Made by a program: the position numbers and the translations under genes. From the NCBI GenBank assembly GCA_035560935.1, contig DATMYQ010000386.1, positions 1-37,993 on the forward strand: 37,993 bases of DNA, written 5' to 3'. A model generated the notes under the pieces. It saw only the letters and a program-made list of their open reading frames with translations, searched no databases and was not told where the DNA came from. Below are positions 22,806 through 30,965 of this stretch, in pieces (within the stretch, counting starts at the first letter, position 1; the number at the start of each line of letters is the position of its first letter). Source of the DNA: DATMYQ01 sp035560935. Its GTDB lineage: Bacteria; Bacillota; Negativicutes; Sporomusales; Sporomusaceae.

Positions 22806-25800
22806 ATGCGTATTTCCAGCAACATGCAATATTATAACTTTTTAAACAGCCTTTATCGCAGTATGAACGCGCAGGCCAAACTAAACGAACAAATTGCGGA
22901 TGAACAGAAATTTCACCGCCCGTCGGATGATCCCATCGGGGTCATTCGCAGTATGCGTTATTCGACGGATTATAGTAAAAATGAACAGTTTATTTCCAAT
23001 GTTCAGGCCGCCAACGATCTGCTGCAGACGGCGGATGATTCGCTTACCCAACTCAATGATGTGCTGACCCGGGTGAAAGAACTGGCGATTCAGGCGATTA
23101 CACCGAACGCCGATATCGAATATGAGGCGGTGGCTCAGGAAATTGACGGTTTGATTGATGAAGCCGTCAGCATTGCCAACACCGAGGTGGGCGGACAATA
23201 TATTTTTGCCGGGCAGGTGGCCGAGACCAAGCCTTTTGTGCGGACCAAGCTCCTGGATCCGCAGAGCAACCTTACCCTGGATACGGTTTTGTATTACGGC
23301 GACGAGCAACCGGTGTCCATTACTGCCCAATCCGGGGAAATTAGTCCCTCGCGGGATAGTGTCAGTGTTACCGGCTCTGACCTCTTCGGTGCCAGTACCA
23401 CTAATTATGGTCAGACAACGGCAACTTTTTTAAACAATCTGATCCGGATCAAGGAAGAATTGGAACGGGATGCAGCGGTGGAAAAAACCAATTCGCAAAG
23501 TGGTGACCTTACTGTTAGCGGTTCTTGGAATGGCCCTACTGACCCCAATGACACCAGTAACTATCAGGATTTTGCCGTTAAAATCGATTCCCTGCGTCTG
23601 AGTCTTGGCGGCGTTACCGTTACTGGCAGTGGCGGCGGTGTGACGTATGACCGGGGAAGCTTAAATCTGGCATATGCCGGAAATACCGCGAACATTCCGT
23701 CACAGATGGATTTTTGGGTTAAATCCACGCAAATGATCGCAACGACTCCTGCTTCCTATACGAAAACAGGGCACGGTACCGGTGAGGCGACGGCCGGCGA
23801 TATCAGCGTGGAGCGTAATTCGGCAACGGCGACGATCACTTCACTGGCGGTCCGGGTGGATGCGGTGAAAGTCGATGTGGGGGCGGTGTCTCAGTCCAGC
23901 CCCGCATCGGGCAATCTCAGTGTGCTTTATAACGGTTATGGATCGGGGGGCCTGGTGGGCGGTGAAATTCCCGACAGTGTACAGGTACGGGTAGCGGGCT
24001 GGGAATTGAATACCACCGGTAAGGCGGCCGGCGTTAACAGTAATATTTCGGGCGGGCAGATGACGTTTAGTGCCGCAAATCCTGCTGCTGGGGCGACGGA
24101 ACTGCCGACTCAGATCCGTATTGCCGCCACTGGCGCGGGCGGAGCGGTGACCTCTGTCGAATACCGGACGGATGATATGCCGCCGGGCACCTGGAACACG
24201 CCGATTGCCGGTCCGCCCTTTACCTTGCCGGCTTCTGCCGGTGCGTTATCATTTTCCATCGGCGCCAGTGGTAAAAACGCGGTGGGTGACGAATATGAGG
24301 TGATAGGTCTTTCCAAACAGGCTACGGCACTGGACTATTCGCTGGATGGCGGCACGACATGGTCGACGGCTTCTATGACTGCCGGGTTTCCTGCTGGCAC
24401 GGCCAATACCTTTACGATGGATGATACTGGAGCGGAGGCCGGTCTGAAAATTTCGATTGCTGACAGTATATATAACGGCAGCAACATCGCAGCAAAACTC
24501 AACAGTAACCCTGTGTATACCATCGGACTGACGGCGACCAGTCAGGTGATGGAAGCCAGCTGCTCTCTTAACGGTGGCCTTTACATCACGGCGGCGGTGG
24601 ATAATACCCAGGTGCCGTTCCGGTTTACTGATTCCACCGGAGTGGTCAGTTTTGCCATTCCTGCGCAGACATCAGAAATCAATACGGCGCTGGAAGATAA
24701 CTTTGTCAATGCACCGCAGACAACGGTGACTGTGGGCGGGGTGTCCGTAGATGTCGGCGGGCTGAATATTGTCGAGACTGCCGCTAAACTAAATACGGCT
24801 TGCAGCACCAGTCCCGGCGTGGCCTTTGCTGTGGTGGACAACAATGATGGCACCAAATCACTGAAGGCCACTAATACGTCAGGAGCTGCTGTTGCCATTA
24901 GCACGACGGTAGCCAGTGCGGCGGCTGATCCCATGGGGATTAACGGAGCTGTGGCTGCCGGGGGAACCAATGTGGGAACAGTACCGCTTTATTATCAGCA
25001 TAGTTCCGCCAGTGCGGCGGTCTTAAATAAATTGAACGATGTGCATGATCTTAGCGCATTGACCGATACGGGCCGGGTGATGTCGGCGGAATATTGGGCG
25101 AACGGCGGTTCTACCGTGGGCAGCAGTACTTATGTCTGTTCCGCTGGTGCGACAATCAATATTAGCGGCGGGACTAACCCCTGGCCGGCGGCGGTGGATA
25201 TCAGCGGATTGTCGGTGGTGCAGGCTGCGGCGAAACTGAATGCGGTTTATCCCGGATCCGGCGCAACTTTTTCCGCTGTCGACAATGGTGACGGCACCTG
25301 TAGCTTACGAGTGACCGGGGCTGGTTTAACGGTGGGCGGTACTGCGGCGGCTACGCTGGGAATTAACGGTGTGGTGCCGGCAAACGGAGTTACGGGTACG
25401 GCCGAAGTTTATCATCCGGCAGCGGTTGTGGATTATTCTACGGATCCGCCGGCAATTCAATGTGGCTCCACTGGCGTGACAGCGGTGATCGGGAATGATG
25501 TCAGCAATGTTGCCGGCGACCATTATCAGGCGCAATCTTTGACCAATAGCGGTTCAGCAGCCACTCTGAGTTATTCTCTTGATAACGGCAATCATTGGTC
25601 CCGGGCGGAAGAAGTGCCGGTAACTCAGAGTAACGGCAATGGAGCCAACGCGTTTATCGGTGGAAATTTCCGCGGAGCGCCCAAAGTAATTGATGAGATT
25701 GCCCGGATTGCGGCGGTGGAAGTAACGGCAACCATTGGCGGAACCGCGCCGGCATCGGCGTTGAAGCTTGCCTATTCGGGAGCGGATCCTTCTTCCTTGC

Positions 25801-26876
25801 CGGCTATGGCAAACATCGCTATTGACAGTGTGGATGCCAGCGGTAAGGTTACTCAAATCACCTGCGATGGCACGCCGGTGACTCCTACGTCTGACGGGTC
25901 GGGAAGATTTAATTACAACGGTTATGTTATTTCTATTAGCGCGCCGGCGACTACCGGACAGAATTACACTCTTGCCGCACAGGAAACCACAGGTAAGGCC
26001 GCCATTGTGGAATACTCGATTGACAAGGGTGCTTCCTGGCTGGAGGCCGGCCCGCCGGTCAGTGTGACGCAGTCCAACACATCCGGTGGCGCGTTGACAT
26101 TGGGTAAGGCGTATGAATTCAGCGGGTTACCGGCCAGCAGTTCTTTTAAAGTGGCGGTACAGCAACTGAGCGCTACCGGCAACGTACAATCCATTCGCTA
26201 TTCTACGGATAATGGGACAACCTGGTCGGACGATATTGCCGTGGATACGGCCAGTAATACGTTTGATCTGGGCAATGGGGTCGCGATTCAGATTGATGAC
26301 AATACAGCCACCCGCGAAGGTGATATGTACAATTTTACCCTGACGTCACCGGCGGAGAATTCCGTTTGGGCTTTGAATCAGGGAGCAACAATCGATATTG
26401 GTGCCAACAGCAACAATAGTGGCGGTGACACGTATTCCTTCCGGGTACCGCCGGAAGCCGCGCTGGGTACCACCGGTGTGAATGGCAGCGTGGCTGCCGA
26501 CAGCAGCAACCGCTACAAGGATGTCTACACCTTTCATATGGAGAAAGGAGCTTACGGACCGGATAATTCCGCGGAAATGACCAGCGGACCGGATCTGTCC
26601 TGGATGTCGGAGGTGGGGCTGGCGGATATTGAAGAGTCCATGAGCCAGATTCAGATGGCGCAGGTAACGGTTGGGACGCGGGCTTCAACGTATACAATGA
26701 TTCAGACGATGCTGGAAGATAATAATTTAAATATCAACCAGCTGGCGACGGATAACGCGGGATTGGATGTGGCCAAAGCGACGGTGGATCTGAAACAGGC
26801 CGAAACCACCTACCGGATGGCGTTGGCACTGGGTGGTAAAATTATGCCCACATCCTTGATCGATTTTCTGAAATAG
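22806..26876 (+). CDS. flgL: Flagellar hook-associated protein FlgL (HAP3), giant
   Basis: Forms the second junction ring, to which the filament attaches. FlgL is normally about 300 residues; this one is about 1356. The N-terminal end is conserved (MRISSNMQYYNFL, then FHRPSDDPIGVIRSMRYST and EVGGQYIFAGQ to about residue 155). So is the C-terminal end from about 1260 (ADIEESMSQIQMAQVTVGTR, then DVAKATVDLKQAETTYRMAL). About 1100 residues between them are Gly/Thr/Ser/Ala-rich beta-type repeats. Five copies of a Y-(S/R)-x-D-x-G-x-x-W signature lie at about residues 451, 509, 921, 1068 and 1130. Two clear IN-like modules lie at about 639-723 and 782-862, each ending near GINGxVxAxG. No frameshift is seen. 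The ATG at 22806 has AGGAG 8 bases upstream; a GTG at 22797 overlaps that site. Confidence 0.94.
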   Translation: MRISSNMQYYNFLNSLYRSMNAQAKLNEQIADEQKFHRPSDDPIGVIRSMRYSTDYSKNEQFISNVQAANDLLQTADDSLTQLNDVLTRVKELAIQAITPNADIEYEAVAQEIDGLIDEAVSIANTEVGGQYIFAGQVAETKPFVRTKLLDPQSNLTLDTVLYYGDEQPVSITAQSGEISPSRDSVSVTGSDLFGASTTNYGQTTATFLNNLIRIKEELERDAAVEKTNSQSGDLTVSGSWNGPTDPNDTSNYQDFAVKIDSLRLSLGGVTVTGSGGGVTYDRGSLNLAYAGNTANIPSQMDFWVKSTQMIATTPASYTKTGHGTGEATAGDISVERNSATATITSLAVRVDAVKVDVGAVSQSSPASGNLSVLYNGYGSGGLVGGEIPDSVQVRVAGWELNTTGKAAGVNSNISGGQMTFSAANPAAGATELPTQIRIAATGAGGAVTSVEYRTDDMPPGTWNTPIAGPPFTLPASAGALSFSIGASGKNAVGDEYEVIGLSKQATALDYSLDGGTTWSTASMTAGFPAGTANTFTMDDTGAEAGLKISIADSIYNGSNIAAKLNSNPVYTIGLTATSQVMEASCSLNGGLYITAAVDNTQVPFRFTDSTGVVSFAIPAQTSEINTALEDNFVNAPQTTVTVGGVSVDVGGLNIVETAAKLNTACSTSPGVAFAVVDNNDGTKSLKATNTSGAAVAISTTVASAAADPMGINGAVAAGGTNVGTVPLYYQHSSASAAVLNKLNDVHDLSALTDTGRVMSAEYWANGGSTVGSSTYVCSAGATINISGGTNPWPAAVDISGLSVVQAAAKLNAVYPGSGATFSAVDNGDGTCSLRVTGAGLTVGGTAAATLGINGVVPANGVTGTAEVYHPAAVVDYSTDPPAIQCGSTGVTAVIGNDVSNVAGDHYQAQSLTNSGSAATLSYSLDNGNHWSRAEEVPVTQSNGNGANAFIGGNFRGAPKVIDEIARIAAVEVTATIGGTAPASALKLAYSGADPSSLPAMANIAIDSVDASGKVTQITCDGTPVTPTSDGSGRFNYNGYVISISAPATTGQNYTLAAQETTGKAAIVEYSIDKGASWLEAGPPVSVTQSNTSGGALTLGKAYEFSGLPASSSFKVAVQQLSATGNVQSIRYSTDNGTTWSDDIAVDTASNTFDLGNGVAIQIDDNTATREGDMYNFTLTSPAENSVWALNQGATIDIGANSNNSGGDTYSFRVPPEAALGTTGVNGSVAADSSNRYKDVYTFHMEKGAYGPDNSAEMTSGPDLSWMSEVGLADIEESMSQIQMAQVTVGTRASTYTMIQTMLEDNNLNINQLATDNAGLDVAKATVDLKQAETTYRMALALGGKIMPTSLIDFLK

Positions 26877-26891
26877 TTTGAGGAATGTAGC

Positions 26892-26936
26892 TTCAGGCAT
26901 TGGTCGGGCGGTTTTGCCGCCCGGCCAATGCCTGAA
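26892..26936 (+). other. Strong intercistronic hairpin between flgL and yviE
   Basis: TTCAGGCATTGG pairs perfectly with CCAATGCCTGAA. A T-G pair and an inner CGGGCGG/CCGCCCG stem bring the total to 20 pairs around a five-base loop (TTTTG). No T-run follows, so RNA stability or processing is more likely than termination. Confidence 0.55.
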
Positions 26937-26974
26937 AAGTGGGAAATTGGCGATGCCAGCGGGAGGTGCCGGAT

Positions 26975-27547
26975 ATGCTGCGGATTAATATTCAACAAAC
27001 TTATGGCAAAATTGCGATTCAGACGCAGAAAGCGCCGCTGGATCTGCAGAGCAAACTGGTGAAAGTGCAGATAGAAACAACACCCGCCGTGGCGGTGTCC
27101 GTGCGTAAAACCACCGGAACCCTGTCTATTGATCAGTATCCCAGCCGGGCTTCCTATAATCTGAAAAACAATACGGATTTTACCCGGGATTTTGCTCAGC
27201 GGGGCATGGACGCTCTCCAGGAAAGCATCGGCGAGAATGCGGCGGAAGGCGATCAGCTCATGCGCATTGAGAATTCCACCAGCGCGGCCAAGACAGTGGC
27301 GCAGATGGCAACGCAGGCCTTGGAGCCGACGCCGGTGGAATGGAACTATGTATCTTTTGCCCGCCCGGAAATCAATTATGAATTAAACACAACGCCGGGA
27401 GATTATACGCCATGGAAATCCAATATTTCCTATGACATGGGTGAAGTCACCAACAATACCGGGACCACGCAGGTGAGAACCAGTATGGCCCAGTATCCCA
27501 GTATCCGCTTCTGGACCACCGGCAACCGGACCGATATGCGTATTTGA
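26975..27547 (+). CDS. yviE: YviE (DUF6470 family) flagellar operon protein
   Basis: A 190-residue protein. It starts LRINIQQTYGKIAIQTQKAP, and a central helical segment (about 60-110) is followed by PVEWNYVSFARPEINYELN and a W-K-S-N-I-S-Y-D strand. This order of motifs matches YviE, found between flgL and fliW in Bacillus and relatives. Its function is not established. GGGAGGTG lies upstream of the ATG at 26975, which I prefer to the earlier in-frame start at 26939. Confidence 0.82.
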   Translation: MLRINIQQTYGKIAIQTQKAPLDLQSKLVKVQIETTPAVAVSVRKTTGTLSIDQYPSRASYNLKNNTDFTRDFAQRGMDALQESIGENAAEGDQLMRIENSTSAAKTVAQMATQALEPTPVEWNYVSFARPEINYELNTTPGDYTPWKSNISYDMGEVTNNTGTTQVRTSMAQYPSIRFWTTGNRTDMRI

Positions 27548-27600
27548 TGGTTTACGCCGGTGGCTGCATGATGATATGATAATGTTGAGGTGAAATAATA

Positions 27601-28068
27601 ATGCTCATCCAATCGGCCCGATTGGGCGAAATGGAAGTCTCTGACGAAGCAGTGGTTCAGTTTCCCAATGGTCTGCCCGGTTTTCGGGAGATGCGCAGTT
27701 TTGCGTTTATTCCTTTTGGTCCCGACAGCCCCTTCTCCTACTTACAGTCTACGGCGGATGCAGATCTGATGTTTATTGTACTGGAAACGTTTGCGGTTTT
27801 CCCCGACTATACGTTTGAAGTCGATGATGCGGTTGCAGCGGAGCTGGGCTTCTCGCTGGATAACGCACCGCAAACCTTTAGCATTGTCACGATTCCCGAC
27901 CAGTTGGACCAGATGACGGCCAATTTGGTCGCACCGTTATTGGTCAACTGGCGAGATCGTCTGGCGGTTCAGTATGTATTGGAACAGACCAAGTATTCGG
28001 TGAAACAGCGGATTTTCCCCAATGGATTGCCTAAAGAACCGACGGATGAAACGGGGAAAGGGAGGTAA
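27601..28068 (+). CDS. fliW: Flagellar assembly factor FliW
   Basis: A 155-residue beta-barrel protein with F-P-N-G-L-P-G-F near the N-terminus and L-V-A-P-L-L-V-N-W toward the C-terminus, both FliW hallmarks. In Bacillus, FliW binds CsrA and flagellin alternately. Free flagellin releases CsrA inhibition only when monomer pools are low. The gene directly precedes csrA, the usual arrangement, with 4 bases between the stop and the csrA start. Given the giant flagellin here, whether FliW still contacts the conserved C-terminal flagellin helix is an interesting question. Confidence 0.93.
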   Translation: MLIQSARLGEMEVSDEAVVQFPNGLPGFREMRSFAFIPFGPDSPFSYLQSTADADLMFIVLETFAVFPDYTFEVDDAVAAELGFSLDNAPQTFSIVTIPDQLDQMTANLVAPLLVNWRDRLAVQYVLEQTKYSVKQRIFPNGLPKEPTDETGKGR

Positions 28069-28072
28069 GCGT

Positions 28073-28312
28073 ATGCTGGCTCTGACCCGTAAAATCGGAG
28101 AACGGATCGTCATTGACAACCAAATTGTGGTGACGGTGGTGGAGATCCGGGGCGAAAGTGTTCGCTTGGGTATTGAAGCACCGAATGAAATCAAAATTTA
28201 CCGGGGTGAACTCTATGACGCCATTGTCAATGAGAATCGTGAAGCGGTGGCTTCCAACCCGGCCAAAGATCTGAACGTACTAAAGACAATACCCAAAAAG
28301 AAAAAGGAATAA
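28073..28312 (+). CDS. csrA: Carbon storage regulator CsrA, flagellin translation repressor
   Basis: An RNA-binding protein of 79 residues with the full CsrA core: MLALTRKIGERIVIDN, then VRLGIEAPNEIKIYRGELYDAI. The Arg in IYRGE (about residue 44) is the key RNA contact. It has the C-terminal extension typical of FliW-regulated CsrA1 proteins, ending in PKKKKE. A strong GGGAGGTAA site precedes the ATG at 28073. Its probable main target is the hag leader about 4 kb downstream, where a near-consensus site is visible. It ends the late flagellar operon and is followed by a terminator. Confidence 0.96.
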   Translation: MLALTRKIGERIVIDNQIVVTVVEIRGESVRLGIEAPNEIKIYRGELYDAIVNENREAVASNPAKDLNVLKTIPKKKKE

Positions 28313-28331
28313 GGGGAATCGTCATAAAAAC

Positions 28332-28369
28332 AAACCGGAGCGCAGCCATGAGGCCGTTGCTCCGGTTTT
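28332..28369 (+). terminator. Terminator after csrA
   Basis: AAACCGGAGC pairs with GCTCCGGTTT across a 17-base loop, ending in TTTT. It separates the flagellar operon from the glycosyltransferase genes. Confidence 0.8.
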
Positions 28370-28445
28370 GGCAAACCGGTCAATTTGAACAAATAAGATA
28401 TACGTACAATGCTGACGATGATGATTACATAAAGGAAGTGATGCG

Positions 28446-29966
28446 GTGTCACGCAAACCGAATGAAACGGCCGGTCAAGCACCGGGAGACTTGTTTTTAC
28501 AGGTGCAGCAGTTGTTGGCGGCGGGTCGCATGGCGGAAGCCGACCCGCTGTTGGAAACGCTGGCCAAGACGTTGCGGCGGCAAACCACGGCGGTTGATGA
28601 ATGCGCGTTCTATAATCTGGGCGTTCTGTTCCGTACCCGGGGTGATTTGCGCGCCGCCCGGGATTTTTTTGAACGGGCCGTACGGCGCCAGCCGCGGGAC
28701 AGCCGATTCCAGTCGGCGCTGGGCAACGTGTTGCGGGCGGCGGGCCACACTGCGGAAGCGACGGTGGTTTATCAGCGGGCGTTGATGATCGACCCTGACA
28801 ATGTGATGATATTGTCCAATCTGGGATACCTGTTGGCCCGGCAGGGTCAACTGGCGGAAGCCATTGAACTGTTTAGCCGGGCATTGGCCCTGGTGCCGGA
28901 AGACTCCAAGGAATACTCCTTCATTCGCCGTAACCGCTATCATGCCATATTTCGAATGGGGGACTTCGGCACCGGCTTTGCGGAAGCCGAGTGCCGGCTG
29001 GATTTACCGGATTATCGTTCACTATTTTCCTGGGTTGAGCATATTCCCCGCTGGCAGGGAGAAACGTTTGCCGGTAAAAGCCTGCTGGTGCACCATGAAC
29101 AGGGGTTTGGTGATGCCATTCAGTTTGTCCGCTATCTGCCGGATATCCGGGAACGCTGTGACGCGGGCAGCCAGATTATTCTAACGACGGAGCAACCGTT
29201 GCTGCGTTTGTTCACGGGGCTGCCGGGTGTCGACCGGTTGATCAAACATTCGCAGGCTTCCATTGCCGCCGCTGCCGCCGACCTCAGGGTTTCCGTTCTG
29301 AGTTTGCCGGCGCTGTTGGGGCCACGGCCTGAATTGGGGGCGAATGCGTTCTATATTCCCGACACTTTTCCCTATTTGTCGGTAAAGAAAGAATGGAGAG
29401 CCGCGTGGTGCGGACGGATAGGACAGGAAACGCCGCAAGTCAACGAAACACGGGAACTAAGAGTGGGGTTGGTATGGGCCGCCAGTTCTCAGCATCAGGG
29501 CGAACAACTGGAGGGTCGCAGTTGTGGTCTTCAGGCACTGGCACCGCTGGCGGCGGTGCCGGGAGTGGTTTTTTACAGCCTGCAGAAAGGAGAAGCGGCG
29601 CCGACGGCGACGGATATTCCCGCTGGTATGACATTACGCGATCACACGGCGGATATCACCGATTTTGCCGATACCGCCGCGCTGATTGCAGAGCTGGATT
29701 TGGTGTTGTCGGTGGATACTTCCGTCGCCCATCTGGCGGGAGCGTTGGGAAAACCGGTCTGGACGCTGCTGCCGTTTGACCAGAACTGGCGTTGGGTGTC
29801 GGGCCAAACCGATACCTGGTGGTATCCGGCGATGCGGTTGTTCCAACAGGAAAAGCCCGGTGAGTGGAAGCCGGTGATTCGTCGGGTGTGCCGGGAACTG
29901 ACCGCGTTGCAGCGATCGTTTTCGGCGGCGGAAAGGCAACGACGGGAGGACGTTGAAATATTATGA
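28446..29966 (+). CDS. TPR-containing glycosyltransferase-like protein
   Basis: A 506-residue cytosolic protein. About three tetratricopeptide repeats (about residues 55-160, e.g. AFYNLGVLFRTRGDLRAARD and SNLGYLLARQGQLAEAIELF) precede a GT-B-like domain. The latter has LLVHHEQGFGDAIQFVRYLP, LRVGLVWAAS and a C-terminal SVDTSVAHLAGALGKPVW, which is the donor-binding region of the GT9/GT41-like TPR glycosyltransferases. Such proteins are frequent near flagellin genes and are candidates for flagellin O-glycosylation; that role is inferred from position. The GTG start at 28446 follows AAAGGAAGTG. The gene overlaps the next one by four bases (ATGA). Confidence 0.82.
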   Translation: MSRKPNETAGQAPGDLFLQVQQLLAAGRMAEADPLLETLAKTLRRQTTAVDECAFYNLGVLFRTRGDLRAARDFFERAVRRQPRDSRFQSALGNVLRAAGHTAEATVVYQRALMIDPDNVMILSNLGYLLARQGQLAEAIELFSRALALVPEDSKEYSFIRRNRYHAIFRMGDFGTGFAEAECRLDLPDYRSLFSWVEHIPRWQGETFAGKSLLVHHEQGFGDAIQFVRYLPDIRERCDAGSQIILTTEQPLLRLFTGLPGVDRLIKHSQASIAAAAADLRVSVLSLPALLGPRPELGANAFYIPDTFPYLSVKKEWRAAWCGRIGQETPQVNETRELRVGLVWAASSQHQGEQLEGRSCGLQALAPLAAVPGVVFYSLQKGEAAPTATDIPAGMTLRDHTADITDFADTAALIAELDLVLSVDTSVAHLAGALGKPVWTLLPFDQNWRWVSGQTDTWWYPAMRLFQQEKPGEWKPVIRRVCRELTALQRSFSAAERQRREDVEIL

Positions 29967-30898
29967 GCAAAAAGCGATCGGACGCCACCGATTCGGGGCG
30001 TAAACAAATGGGGACACCGCCGAAAGCCACCGTCTGTCTGGTGACTTCCTGTGACGCCAAATTTTTCGATATGGCCCGGAATCTGATCCGCTCCCTGCGG
30101 CGCTATGCCGGCAGTCAGAGCGTACCGAACCTGCGTCTGGATAAAAAATTTCTGAATATGGACTGTACCGGGGAACAATTGGCTTGGCTGCATGATTCCG
30201 ATTTCACCGTGATCGATATGGATCAGGGACCGGCGCCGACGATTTCGGGGGCGCCGCTTCATTACCGGGCGCAGACGTGCCGGCCATATCTGCCGGATTA
30301 TTTTCCCGGGTACGATGTATATATATGGATGGACGCCGACACTTGGGTCCTCTCGCCGACGGCATTGCCGGAATACGTTCAGGCGGCGCTGGACAGACCG
30401 TCCGCCTTAGTGGCGGTGCAGGAAGTAGACCCGGCCTACCGGATTTTTAGCGATCCCGGTCAGGCCCGGGTATACTATAGCGACAATGATCAGCGAATTC
30501 GCCGCTTTTATCCGCCGGAACTGGCAGAAGGGCTAAAACAATTGCCTCGTTTCAACGACGGGGTGTTTGCTCTGCACCAGTCCAGTCCTTATTGGATTTT
30601 GTGGCGAACCATTATGCAGGACGCCCTCAATCAGGGCTATGAATATTTCCACGACCAGGATTCTTTAAACGTGGCCGTACTGTTGCAAAAAGAAGTCAGC
30701 CTGCTGCCGGCTCAGTATAACTGGCTATGCGCGATGGCAGCCATGCCGGTGAAAAATTCCCGGGGGCATTGGTGTAAACCGTATGCACCGCGGGAAGAAT
30801 TGCAGATCCTCCATTTGATTGCCAGCGGCAAGCTGTTATCCTCCGGCTATACGATCGGAGATTTATATCGCCGAACCGGACTGTTTTTCGCGGACTAA
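29963..30898 (+). CDS. GT-A fold glycosyltransferase, putative
   Basis: A 311-residue protein with a nucleotide-sugar binding N-terminus (VCLVTSCDAKFFDMARNLIRS) and a D-x-D metal site, Asp124-Ala-Asp126, in the YIWMDADTWVLSP segment. A RFNDGVFALH strand and an FHDQDSLNVAVLL segment follow, resembling retaining GT8-type enzymes. No signal peptide or membrane segment is present, so it acts in the cytosol. The start overlaps the TPR-glycosyltransferase stop by four bases, indicating a two-step glycosylation unit. The sugar and acceptor are unknown; flagellin is the likeliest acceptor by position. Confidence 0.78.
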   Translation: MSKKRSDATDSGRKQMGTPPKATVCLVTSCDAKFFDMARNLIRSLRRYAGSQSVPNLRLDKKFLNMDCTGEQLAWLHDSDFTVIDMDQGPAPTISGAPLHYRAQTCRPYLPDYFPGYDVYIWMDADTWVLSPTALPEYVQAALDRPSALVAVQEVDPAYRIFSDPGQARVYYSDNDQRIRRFYPPELAEGLKQLPRFNDGVFALHQSSPYWILWRTIMQDALNQGYEYFHDQDSLNVAVLLQKEVSLLPAQYNWLCAMAAMPVKNSRGHWCKPYAPREELQILHLIASGKLLSSGYTIGDLYRRTGLFFAD

Positions 30899-30965
30899 AT
30901 GGTTGAAGAAATGCTTTAAACACGTTTTCCTCAGATTCTTCAAATATGGAAACGGGGGTCAGCGC

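Noticed and set aside
22806..26876. Possibility that the large FlgL is an artefact of fused neighbouring genes
   Set aside because: The frame is uninterrupted, both FlgL ends are conserved in the correct order, there is no internal start with a ribosome-binding site that would split it, and the inserted modules repeat and match those in FlgK.
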